A program made the position numbers and the translations under genes. Source: Chthonobacter albigriseus (lineage in GTDB: Bacteria > Pseudomonadota > Alphaproteobacteria > Rhizobiales > Pleomorphomonadaceae). Taken from it: a stretch of 64,000 nucleotides of DNA. The DNA is taken from NCBI RefSeq assembly GCF_013839445.1, contig NZ_JACDIT010000004.1, positions 248,001 through 312,000 on the forward strand, written 5' to 3'. Shown here in pieces: positions 18,805 to 26,452 of this stretch (position 1 is its first letter; every line of letters starts with the position of its first letter). Under the pieces are notes generated by a model. It saw nothing but the letters and a program-made list of their open reading frames with translations. It was not told where the DNA came from and did not search any database.

Positions 18805-20616
18805 TTACTTTTTCTCCAGCGACAAGGACTCCTCCCCCAGCGTCGTTGCGATGTCGCGCCAGATCACGCGGAGCCGTCGGACGTGGAGATCGTCGCTGAT
18901 CAGGCGGACCAGATGCTCGATCGGCTTGGCCGTCGTTGCGGGTTGCACCGTCGTCTGTTGAGGATCCGCCACGGGGTCTTTCGGCTGACCGGTCGGCGCT
19001 CTTTCGCTGGCGAACAGCCCTGTTCGCACCCATTCCATGAATTCCGACGCGGGCGCGTCGCCCGACACGGTTCCGCCCGATGCGGACGGCCGGACCATCG
19101 GCAGGCGGCTCTTGGAGATCTCCTCCCACCGCCGCAGCTGCTGCGGGGTGGACAGGAGGATCGAGCCGAGCACGTCGTCGAAGATGCTGGGTCCCTCCGT
19201 CCAGATCACCGCCCGCTCCAGGTCGAAAATGGTGCGGATGTTGATCTGGCGCAGCACCAGGAACCGTTCGATGCCCACCACCGAGCAGAGCTGCGCTTGG
19301 GCCACCCAGTCGATCACCTGGTAGATGCCGTAGGGCGTCTCGATGTGCAGCATGATCGGGTTGTAGGTCGCCAGGTTCTGCACGTCCGTGATGCCCGCCT
19401 CCTCCAGCCGGAACCGGGTGAAGTAGTCGATGCCGTCGATCACATCGAGCGGCGCGACCGGCGTGATCTCCTGAAAACGGTCGTCGTCGAGCTTGAAGAG
19501 CTTCAGTCGCGGGTGAAGCTTCACCAGCAGGAAGCGACCCGCGGAGTCCGGCAGCAGGCCGAACCCGAAGGCCAACAGATACCACAACCAGTGAAGCGCC
19601 CCGGCCAGTGCCTGTTCGGCGTCCGCCGCATTCCCCGCGAGCCCGTCGAGGACGTTGGCCGGAATTGCCAACGGGTTTGGAAACGCGGCGAAGAGCACCA
19701 GCGTCGTCACCACCGACGCCACCGTCTCGATCGCCATGCGCAGGAAGGTGCCAGGGTTCAGGTCGAAGACCAGCATTGCGCGCACGAAGAGCCGGAGCGA
19801 AGCCACCAGCCCACCCAGGAAGGCGAGGCTGGCGACGGTCAGCACATTGGCCTCGAACTGGGTGACCGCCGTGGCGTCCGTGCTCGTTTTCGCCAGCGCT
19901 GCAACCCGGAGCGCGAGCGTGCAGGAGACCCCGCAGGTCGTCATCCCCGCCTGACCGAGACAGGCTGCCAGCAGCGAGAACCCGAAGTAGAGGACCACCA
20001 TGAACCCCACCGCTGACGCCAGAAGCGAATAGGTCTGCGGAACGGCCCAGACGCTGAGCTCCTGCACCGCCCCCACCAGATCCATCCGTTTCGCCCGGTT
20101 CACGGACGTCGGCGGCTCCTGGTCGATGACTGTCCAGGCCGAGTACGGATAGACCCGGTCGTTGCTGTTCGGCCCATGCGCAACCTTCGGCAGGTCAGCC
20201 AGATACTTGGACCGGACGAACTCGAGCGAGGGATTGCGCGGTGGCTTCGGCTGGGCGTTTGCGCCGCCGTTCGCTTTATCAGCACCGGCCTGACCCTGAC
20301 CGTTCAGGCTTCGGAAAATATCCTCGTAGTCGCTGATCATCAGCAGCCGCCGAAGCCGGATGACATGCAGCGCCACAATGAAGGTAAGCGGAATGAGGAA
20401 CGCGGCGAGCGCCTTCAGCACCGGCGCGGAGGAAGCCACCGCCAGAACCGAACAGGTTCCCCGCGGAAGCGCATTGATCCAGCCGTAGGGCGTCGCAAGC
20501 TCCGGGACTGTCTTCGGGCTCGTCAGACACTCACCACTATGGGCCAGCAGCAGCACCAGAACAGCCGCCAGCCCGAACACCAACAGAAAAACGATGCGTT
20601 TCGATAGAGTCGACAT
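18805..20616 (-). CDS. Unrecognised multi-span membrane protein
   Basis: I do not recognise this 603-residue protein. From ATG 20616 it begins MSTLSKRIVFLLVFGLAAVL, a membrane helix. A second helix (AFLIPLTFIVALHVIRL) follows a periplasmic loop containing two cysteines. Then come a polar linker (about residues 105-180), helices near LLASAVGFMVVLYFGFSLLA, TVASLAFLGGLVASLRLFV and ASVVTTLVLFAAFP, one more near HWLWYLLAFGFGLLP, and a 240-residue soluble tail. The tail has two helix-hairpin-like segments (EEAGITDVQNLATYNP; VVGIERFLVLRQINI). A TTG at 20664 is an alternative start. It lies in line with glpX upstream and recJ downstream. Its function is open; the tail could sense or bind a partner. 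Confidence 0.8.
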   Translation of the reverse strand: MSTLSKRIVFLLVFGLAAVLVLLLAHSGECLTSPKTVPELATPYGWINALPRGTCSVLAVASSAPVLKALAAFLIPLTFIVALHVIRLRRLLMISDYEDIFRSLNGQGQAGADKANGGANAQPKPPRNPSLEFVRSKYLADLPKVAHGPNSNDRVYPYSAWTVIDQEPPTSVNRAKRMDLVGAVQELSVWAVPQTYSLLASAVGFMVVLYFGFSLLAACLGQAGMTTCGVSCTLALRVAALAKTSTDATAVTQFEANVLTVASLAFLGGLVASLRLFVRAMLVFDLNPGTFLRMAIETVASVVTTLVLFAAFPNPLAIPANVLDGLAGNAADAEQALAGALHWLWYLLAFGFGLLPDSAGRFLLVKLHPRLKLFKLDDDRFQEITPVAPLDVIDGIDYFTRFRLEEAGITDVQNLATYNPIMLHIETPYGIYQVIDWVAQAQLCSVVGIERFLVLRQINIRTIFDLERAVIWTEGPSIFDDVLGSILLSTPQQLRRWEEISKSRLPMVRPSASGGTVSGDAPASEFMEWVRTGLFASERAPTGQPKDPVADPQQTTVQPATTAKPIEHLVRLISDDLHVRRLRVIWRDIATTLGEESLSLEKK

Positions 20617-20730
20617 TGCCCGCCCCCGCGCCGTTGCCGCGGTAGCAGGATACGACGAGCTCAACCGAGAGGCGAGTACTTTCTACGTCAGATGAGTACA
20701 GCCCAGAACTTCACCGCTGGATTGCGCCCC

Positions 20731-21720
20731 TCAGTTCGCTTCGAACTTCGTCATGTCCGTATGCGAGGCCTTGATCCAGCGCACCGTGCCTGTGGACGAG
20801 CGCATCACCACCGTGTGCGTCGTCACCCGGTCCCCACGCGAGAACTTCACGCCGTGGAGGAGGTTGCCGTCCGTCACGCCGGTGGCGGCGAAGAGCACGT
20901 CGCCCTGCGCCATGTCCTCCATGGTGTACTTCTTGCGTACGTCGGCGATGCCCATGCGGTTGGCCCGCTGGATCTGCTCGTCGCGGTTGATGACCAGCCG
21001 CCCTTGCATCTGGCCGCCGATGCAGCGCAGCGCTGCCGCCGCCAGCACGCCTTCCGGCGCCCCGCCGATGCCGAGATAGATGTCGATGCCGGTCTCGTCG
21101 GGTTCGGTCGTGTGGATCACGCCGGCCACGTCGCCGTCGCCGATCAGGCGGATGGCGGCGCCGGTCGCACGCACCTCCTCGATCAGGCGCGCGTGGCGCG
21201 GCCGGTCGAGGATGCACGCCGTCACCTCGTTGATCGGCACGCCTTTGGCCGCCGCCATAGCGCGGATGTTCTCCTGCGGTGTCGCGTCGAGGTCGACGAT
21301 CCCCTGCGGATAGCCGGGGCCGATCGCGATCTTCTCCATGTAGACGTCGGGCGCGTTGAGCAGCCCGCCCTGCTCGGCGATGGCGATCACCGCAAGCGAG
21401 TTCGGCAGGTTCTTGGCGCAGATCGTGGTGCCTTCAAGCGGGTCGAGCGCGATGTCGACCTTGGGGCCCTTACCCTGCCCCACCTCCTCGCCGATGTAGA
21501 GCATCGGCGCCTCGTCGCGCTCGCCCTCGCCGATCACCACCGTTCCGTGGATCGGCAACTGGTTGAGCTCGCGCCGCATCGCGTCGACGGCGGCCTGGTC
21601 GGCGGCCTTCTCGTCCCCGCGGCCGCGCAGGCGTGCGGCGGCCACTGCGGCCCGCTCGGTGACGCGGACGAGTTCCAGCGTCAGAATGCGATCGAGCGAA
21701 TTGCCGGTCTTGACCAACAT
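20731..21720 (-). CDS. glpX: Class II fructose-1,6-bisphosphatase
   Basis: Dephosphorylates fructose-1,6-bisphosphate in gluconeogenesis; some GlpX enzymes also act on sedoheptulose-1,7-bisphosphate. The 329-residue product has the GlpX signatures HGTVVIGEGERDEAPML, the metal-binding ALDPLEGTT, and GIGGAPEGVLAAAALRC. ATG 21720 is chosen because AGGGGGA sits five bases before it and the protein then begins MLVKTGNSLDRI as in the family; the frame itself runs 12 codons farther. It follows hom with a 228-base gap that contains a dyad and direct repeat (21775-21809), so it may have its own promoter. Confidence 0.96.
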   Translation of the reverse strand: MLVKTGNSLDRILTLELVRVTERAAVAAARLRGRGDEKAADQAAVDAMRRELNQLPIHGTVVIGEGERDEAPMLYIGEEVGQGKGPKVDIALDPLEGTTICAKNLPNSLAVIAIAEQGGLLNAPDVYMEKIAIGPGYPQGIVDLDATPQENIRAMAAAKGVPINEVTACILDRPRHARLIEEVRATGAAIRLIGDGDVAGVIHTTEPDETGIDIYLGIGGAPEGVLAAAALRCIGGQMQGRLVINRDEQIQRANRMGIADVRKKYTMEDMAQGDVLFAATGVTDGNLLHGVKFSRGDRVTTHTVVMRSSTGTVRWIKASHTDMTKFEAN

Positions 21721-21774
21721 CAGATTCCCCCTGGGAATGCCCCCATCCGTCACCAAACGGAAACCGCTTGGCGG

Positions 21775-21809
21775 GTCGGATGTCCATCCGACTTTCGGGT
21801 CTATCCGAC
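21775..21809. promoter_or_regulatory. Dyad plus direct repeat upstream of glpX
   Basis: A perfect 8-bp palindrome, GTCGGATG and CATCCGAC around a TC centre, spans 21775-21792. The right part, GTCCATCCGAC (21782-21792), recurs as GTCTATCCGAC at 21799-21809, offset by 17 bases. The block lies 55-90 bases before the glpX start. It could be an operator for a dimeric regulator or part of a leader hairpin. Confidence 0.45.
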
Positions 21810-21948
21810 CGAAACACGGTTAAACGACGGCAGTTCGATGCAGTAAGCTTAATGTCGAGGCGTCCGAAGCCGGTCTGCGGGGAGACCAGCCGCGATCGGC
21901 GGCGTCGGTGCGAGGCCCAACGGTCACCGTTTGCCCTATCCGCCCGGC

Positions 21949-23271
21949 TTACAGCTGCTCGATCCGGATCACCCGCGGCGCGGACGCGATATGCCCGTCC
22001 GCCTTGATCGCCTCCAGCGCCTGCCGCATCGCCGCCTCGCTGGTAGCATAGGTGATCATCACCACCGGCTGCGGATCCACCGGCTGCGGCGTACCCTCTA
22101 CCTCGCTGCGCGGCGCGCGCCGACGCTGCACGATGCTTTCCAGCGAGATGCCCTGCTCGGCCATCCGCCCCGCGATCGCGGCGAAGGCCCCCGGCCGGTC
22201 GTAGACGGCGAGCCGCACGTAGTAGCCGCCTTCGTGCGCCTGGATCTCCGCCTTGCGATAGGGCTCCAGCTCGCGCATCGGCTTGCCGAACACCGGCACC
22301 ACCCCGCCGCGCGCCACGTCCACCACGTCGGCCATCACGGATGACGCCGTCGGCCCGCCGCCGGCGCCCGGGCCGACCAGCACGATCTCGCCCACCGTGT
22401 CGCCGTCGAGCGCCACCGCGTTGAGCACGCCGTCGATCCGCGCCACGGCCGATGCCTTCGGCACCATCGTCGGATGCACGCGCGCCTCGATCCCGCTCGC
22501 CGTCCGCCGCGCGATTCCGAGCAGCTTGATCCGGTAGCCCAGTTCGTCCGCCGCCTCGATGTCGGCGGGCGTGATGGCGGAGATACCCTCCACGTAGATC
22601 GCGTCCGCGTCGATCTCCACGCCGAACGACAGGCTGACCAGGATCGCCAGCTTGTGGGCGGTGTCGAAGCCCTCCACGTCGAAGGTCGGGTCGGCCTCCG
22701 CGTAGCCGAGCCGCTGCGCTTCCGCCAGGCAGACGTCGTAGGAGAGGTTCTCCTTTTCCATTCGCGTCAGCATGTAGTTGCAGGTGCCGTTGAGGATTCC
22801 GTAGACGCGCGTCACCGTGTTCGCAGAGAGGCTCTCGCGCAGCGTCTTGATGACCGGGATGCCGCCGGCCACCGCCGCCTCGAAGGCGAGCGGCACGCCC
22901 GCCTCCTCCGCCAGCAGGCCGAGTTCCACGCCGTGCCGGGCGAGCAGCGCCTTGTTGGCGGTCACCACCGGCTTCCCCAGGCTGAGCGCCTTGCGCACCA
23001 CCGCCTCGGCCGGCCCGGACGCGCCGCCGATCAGCTCCACCACCACGTCCACTGACGGGTCCGCCGCCAGCGCCACCGGATCGTCGTGCCAGGCGATCCC
23101 TGTCATGTCCACGCCGCGATCCCGCGTCCGGTCGCGGGCCGAAACCGCCGTCACTACCACCGGCCGGCCGGCTCTTGCGGCCAGCATCTCCGGCTTGCTC
23201 TTGACGATCCGGAGAACGGACGCACCCACGGTGCCGAGGCCGGCAATACCCAGCCGAAGCGGTTTCGACAT
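21949..23271 (-). CDS. hom: Homoserine dehydrogenase
   Basis: Reduces aspartate semialdehyde to homoserine with NAD(P)H, the branch toward threonine and methionine. The 440-residue enzyme has the N-terminal nucleotide-binding GIAGLGTVGASV, the catalytic domain with GILNGTCNYMLTRM and YAEADPTFDVEG, and a C-terminal ACT domain (about 350-430) that usually binds threonine for feedback inhibition. It lies downstream of alaC and upstream of glpX on the same strand. A hairpin with a short T-run in the alaC-hom gap may terminate or attenuate transcription. Its product feeds metY, found elsewhere in the window. Confidence 0.97.
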   Translation of the reverse strand: MSKPLRLGIAGLGTVGASVLRIVKSKPEMLAARAGRPVVVTAVSARDRTRDRGVDMTGIAWHDDPVALAADPSVDVVVELIGGASGPAEAVVRKALSLGKPVVTANKALLARHGVELGLLAEEAGVPLAFEAAVAGGIPVIKTLRESLSANTVTRVYGILNGTCNYMLTRMEKENLSYDVCLAEAQRLGYAEADPTFDVEGFDTAHKLAILVSLSFGVEIDADAIYVEGISAITPADIEAADELGYRIKLLGIARRTASGIEARVHPTMVPKASAVARIDGVLNAVALDGDTVGEIVLVGPGAGGGPTASSVMADVVDVARGGVVPVFGKPMRELEPYRKAEIQAHEGGYYVRLAVYDRPGAFAAIAGRMAEQGISLESIVQRRRAPRSEVEGTPQPVDPQPVVMITYATSEAAMRQALEAIKADGHIASAPRVIRIEQL

Positions 23272-23300
23272 GTCTGGTCTCGCTTGGAAGACGCAAGGAA

Positions 23301-23338
23301 AAGGCTCGCGCCGTGCCTTATCAGGCGGACGGCGCGAG
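23301..23338 (-). terminator. Hairpin between alaC and hom
   Basis: CTCGCGCCGT and ACGGCGCGAG form a perfect 10-bp stem, extended by GCC/GGC with a two-base bulge. On the minus strand CCTTTTCC follows. This fits a terminator or attenuator after alaC and before hom; the T-run is short, so read-through is likely. Confidence 0.5.
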
Positions 23339-23387
23339 GCAAAGAGGGAAACGCTTCAACGCAGGCTTGGCAGTCGAACCGCCGCCC

Positions 23388-24611
23388 TCAGGCCCTGAGC
23401 GGGATCACGTTGTGCAGCGTCTCGTCGGCGCCGTCCATGAACTTGCGCAGGTTGCGCGCCGCCTGGCGGATGCGCTGCTCGTTCTCCACCAGCGCGATGC
23501 GCACGAAATCGTCGCCGTGCTCGCCGAAGCCGATGCCCGGCGCCACCGCCACGTCCGCCTTCTCGATCAGGAGCTTGGAGAATTCCAGGCTGCCCAGCGG
23601 CTTGAACTTCTCCGGCAGCGGCGCCCAGGCGAACATCGAGGCCGCCGGCGCCGGGATCGTCCAGCCGGCGCGCCCGAAGCTCTCCACCAGCACGTCGCGG
23701 CGGCGCTTGTAGGTCTGGCGCACGTCGTCAATGTGCTTGTCGGCATCTGGCGCGTTCAGCGCAGCCGCGGCCGCCACCTGGATCGGCGTGAACGCCCCAT
23801 AGTCCAGGTAGCTCTTCACCCGCGAAAGCGCTGCGATCAGCCGCTCGTTGCCGACCGCGAACCCCATGCGCCAGCCGGCCATCGAGAACGTCTTGGACAT
23901 GGAGGTGAACTCCACGGCCACGTCCATCGCGTTCGGCACCTGCAGAATGGAGGGCGGCGGCACGCCGTCGAAGTAGATCTCCGAGTAGGCGAGGTCCGAC
24001 AGCACGAACACCCCGTGCTTGCGCGCGAAGGCGATCACGTCCTTGTAGAAATCGAGCTCCACCACCTCGGCCGTCGGGTTGGAGGGGTAGCAGAGCACCA
24101 TCGCGATCGGCTTCGGGATCGAGTGGATCACCGCCCGCTCCAGCGCGTGGAAGAACTCCGGACCCGGCGTCGTCGGGATCGAGCGGATCACCCCGCCCAC
24201 CATCAGGAAGCCGAAGGCGTGGATCGGATAGCTCGGGTTCGGGCAGAGCACCACGTCGCCCGGCGCGGTGATCGCCTGCGCCATGTTGGCGAAGCCTTCC
24301 TTGGAGCCGAGCGTCGCCACCACTTGCGTGTTCGGGTCGAGCTTCACGCCGAACCGGCGGCCGTAGTAGGCCGCCTGCGCCCGCCGGAGCCCCGCGATAC
24401 CACGGGAAGCAGAATAGCCGTGCGTATCGGGCCGCTGCACGGTCTCGATCAGCTTGTCGACGATGTGCTTGGGGGTCGGCAGGTCCGGGTTGCCCATGCC
24501 GAGGTCGACGATGTCCGCACCCGCTGCTCGCGCGCTCGCCTTCAGCCGGTTGACCTGCTCGAAGACGTAAGGCGGAAGCCGCTTGATCTTGTGGAACTCG
24601 TCGTTGCTCAT
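23388..24611 (-). CDS. alaC: PLP-dependent aminotransferase, AlaC-like
   Basis: A 407-residue class I aminotransferase closest to AlaC, the glutamate-pyruvate transaminase. The fold is clear from LGMGNPDLPTP at 37-47, the NPT turn near 178, and the PLP lysine Lys240 in SMSKTFSMAGWRMGF. It probably makes alanine from pyruvate and glutamate, but close relatives use other amino acids, so the substrate is inferred. It is encoded immediately upstream of hom in many Hyphomicrobiales, as here, linking it to amino acid synthesis. The leader has a 7-bp hairpin at 24658-24678. Confidence 0.88.
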   Translation of the reverse strand: MSNDEFHKIKRLPPYVFEQVNRLKASARAAGADIVDLGMGNPDLPTPKHIVDKLIETVQRPDTHGYSASRGIAGLRRAQAAYYGRRFGVKLDPNTQVVATLGSKEGFANMAQAITAPGDVVLCPNPSYPIHAFGFLMVGGVIRSIPTTPGPEFFHALERAVIHSIPKPIAMVLCYPSNPTAEVVELDFYKDVIAFARKHGVFVLSDLAYSEIYFDGVPPPSILQVPNAMDVAVEFTSMSKTFSMAGWRMGFAVGNERLIAALSRVKSYLDYGAFTPIQVAAAAALNAPDADKHIDDVRQTYKRRRDVLVESFGRAGWTIPAPAASMFAWAPLPEKFKPLGSLEFSKLLIEKADVAVAPGIGFGEHGDDFVRIALVENEQRIRQAARNLRKFMDGADETLHNVIPLRA

Positions 24612-24819
24612 GGTTCTCGTCCTGGGATCTGGCCCTGAGGATGGCCGGATGAAATCGCCCCGCTCCGACCAAGCGGGGGGTTATGCTTGTAGCACCGAAC
24701 CGGCGCGACCTTAAATCGGCAATCGGGCCGGACCTGCGCGACATTGTCCTAGCCGGAGCACGATCGGGCTGAGCTCGGCCTCGCGCCGTCAAACAAGACC
24801 TGGTGTGGATTGGCTGCCG

Positions 24820-25224
24820 CTACTGCGCCGGGGCGGTTGCCACTGGCGGACAGGCCGGATCCACGGTCGGATCGCACTCCGGCGCAGCGGCCACAGGCGG
24901 CTCCGGGAAGCTGCTGACGCCGTCGAGCAGCTTGCGGGCCTCTTCCATCTGCTGCTGACGGATCACCGCCAGCGCCATCGCCGACGAAAGCCCGTTGTCG
25001 CCGGCTTTGCCGGCCGATGCCTGGCGCGTCCCCGCCGCGGCGAGTTCCTCCGCCAGCGCGGCCTGCTGCGGCTCGCTCTTCACGATCTCCGCGGCCGGAT
25101 CGGCCGCAGGCCGGCTGAGGTCCGCAAAATCGGCCGGCCCGCTCGCGCAGGCGGAAAGCCCGACAGTCGCAGCGACCAAACCCGACAACGGCCAAAGGAC
25201 CGCCCTTCTGACGCGCGCACTCAT
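24820..25224 (-). CDS. Small putative lipoprotein
   Basis: A 134-residue protein starting MSARVRRAVLWP with a hydrophobic stretch ending in the lipobox LSAC (Cys26), so it is probably lipid-anchored. The mature part is rich in Ala, Pro and Glu, with a likely helix (SAMALAVIRQQQMEEARKLL) and a proline-rich end containing two more cysteines (ECDPTVDPAC). I do not recognise a family. ATG 25224 is chosen because it places the lipobox at the usual position; the frame opens eight codons earlier. It lies upstream of alaC on the same strand, 208 bases away. Confidence 0.65.
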   Translation of the reverse strand: MSARVRRAVLWPLSGLVAATVGLSACASGPADFADLSRPAADPAAEIVKSEPQQAALAEELAAAGTRQASAGKAGDNGLSSAMALAVIRQQQMEEARKLLDGVSSFPEPPVAAAPECDPTVDPACPPVATAPAQ

Positions 25225-25661
25225 GGAAGACGCCCTTCGCGAAAACATGTGGCCCGATCCTCGGCCGGCGACCGTAACCGCATCGTTAATGCTGGATGGA
25301 TCCGATGGAGATTGGCAGAAGCCGCGTGCGAATCAAGCCGGCTGAGCGGATCGAAGCAGCCCTGATGACGCGCCGGTCGCGATGGCGGATAGACAAGGGG
25401 GTGTTGCCGCGGTGTGTGCCCTGCAAACGCGATTCCCCATCGTCTCTCGCGATCCGAAAAATAACTCCCGGCGCATCCGGTCCCTGCCTGATGGTGATCG
25501 AACGCCGCTTCCGCCGGCCTCGCGATCAGAAATCCAGTTTAGAAGCAGAGACTTGTACGAAATCTGTGCAGCCGCACCCCCAGTTTGCGGTATGCGCAGC
25601 TATCGGTACCCCTGTCAGGATTACGCCTGATTGGAAGAATTCATCTAACTGGGGGTTTCGA
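25225..25661. other. Divergent intergenic region with a structured leader
   Basis: These 437 bases lie between the lipoprotein gene and the AT-rich gene at 25662. No convincing coding frame is present; an open frame joined to the downstream gene begins at 25296, but its residues are not protein-like. The right part contains the 10-bp inverted repeat that covers the downstream RBS (25576-25656). Confidence 0.5.
25576..25656 (+). promoter_or_regulatory. Possible RBS-sequestering leader structure
   Basis: ACCCCCAGTT at 25576-25585 is the perfect reverse complement of AACTGGGGGT at 25647-25656. The right arm contains the GGGGG Shine-Dalgarno of the gene at 25662, so pairing would block ribosome binding. 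Inside the 61-base loop a smaller hairpin, TCAGG/CCTGA (25615-25630), could form. It matches no riboswitch class I know. Confidence 0.45.
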
Positions 25662-26270
25662 ATGAAAAAGATTGGATTGGCGTTGGCCGTTCTCTTGGCG
25701 GCTTCGAGCGCCGCGGAGGCGACGGATCTGGAATTCAAGATTACCGGAAACGTTAAGGAAATAAGAGGCGGGTTCCCTACTCAAGCACTTCAAGAAGCTG
25801 GCGGTTACAAACTTGGCGAAAGCTTTACAGAAACCTGGATTTGGGAGGACGTGAGCAACACACCGTTCACTTTCGATCCAAATATCAGAAGGTACACCTA
25901 CGAGAACGCTAGTTCAGGAATATTTATATTTGCAGATGTTTTTGATACAAGCACATTTATCGGTATAATTCTCGGTTTAGGAAACCGATATCCGAAATTT
26001 TCCTTTCAATCATATAATTCTATTAATAATTCTGTCAGCAGTGGCAGCGAAATCACTTCATTACTTACGGGAAAGGTATTCGACGCCCAACAGGTAGATT
26101 ATCTTCTAAAACAATTCTCTTTGACATCGATCATCCTGGAAGGTGGCAACCTCAGCATCAGCGCGGTAACGCCCGTCCCCGGCCCCGAACTCGGCCTCGG
26201 CCTGCCGGCTCTCGCCATCGTCGCCGGCTTTGCCTTCTGGTCGCGCCGCCGATCCGCCGCGGCAGCTTGA
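25662..26270 (+). CDS. Secreted protein with PEP-CTERM-like C-terminal anchor
   Basis: A 202-residue exported protein of unknown function. The N-terminus MKKIGLALAVLLAASSAAEA is a Sec signal peptide. The mature part is rich in Ser, Thr, Asn and aromatic residues, with no domain I recognise. The C-terminus reads VTPVPGPELGLG, then a hydrophobic stretch, then FWSRRR, which fits the VPGP variant of the PEP-CTERM sorting signal. Codons 40-165 are markedly AT-richer than neighbouring genes, suggesting acquisition by transfer, while the 3' end returns to local composition. ATG 25662 follows GGGGG at six bases. No exosortase gene is in the window. It lies divergent from a lipoprotein gene and upstream of phaC. 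Confidence 0.8.
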   Translation: MKKIGLALAVLLAASSAAEATDLEFKITGNVKEIRGGFPTQALQEAGGYKLGESFTETWIWEDVSNTPFTFDPNIRRYTYENASSGIFIFADVFDTSTFIGIILGLGNRYPKFSFQSYNSINNSVSSGSEITSLLTGKVFDAQQVDYLLKQFSLTSIILEGGNLSISAVTPVPGPELGLGLPALAIVAGFAFWSRRRSAAAA

Positions 26271-26452
26271 CCGGGCCTTAGCCCTCACAAGGCCTGGTGG
26301 CCGGCGGCCTCGGTCCCCGGCCGCGCCCCCGCGCGGCGTCGCGCGCACCACCCCCGACTAAAATACCCCTGTCCAACCGACGAAGTGGATTCCCCGCATT
26401 GTCCTTTCCGGCCTATCATGCCATCTGACGGTAGAGCCCGGGGAACGAGCCG

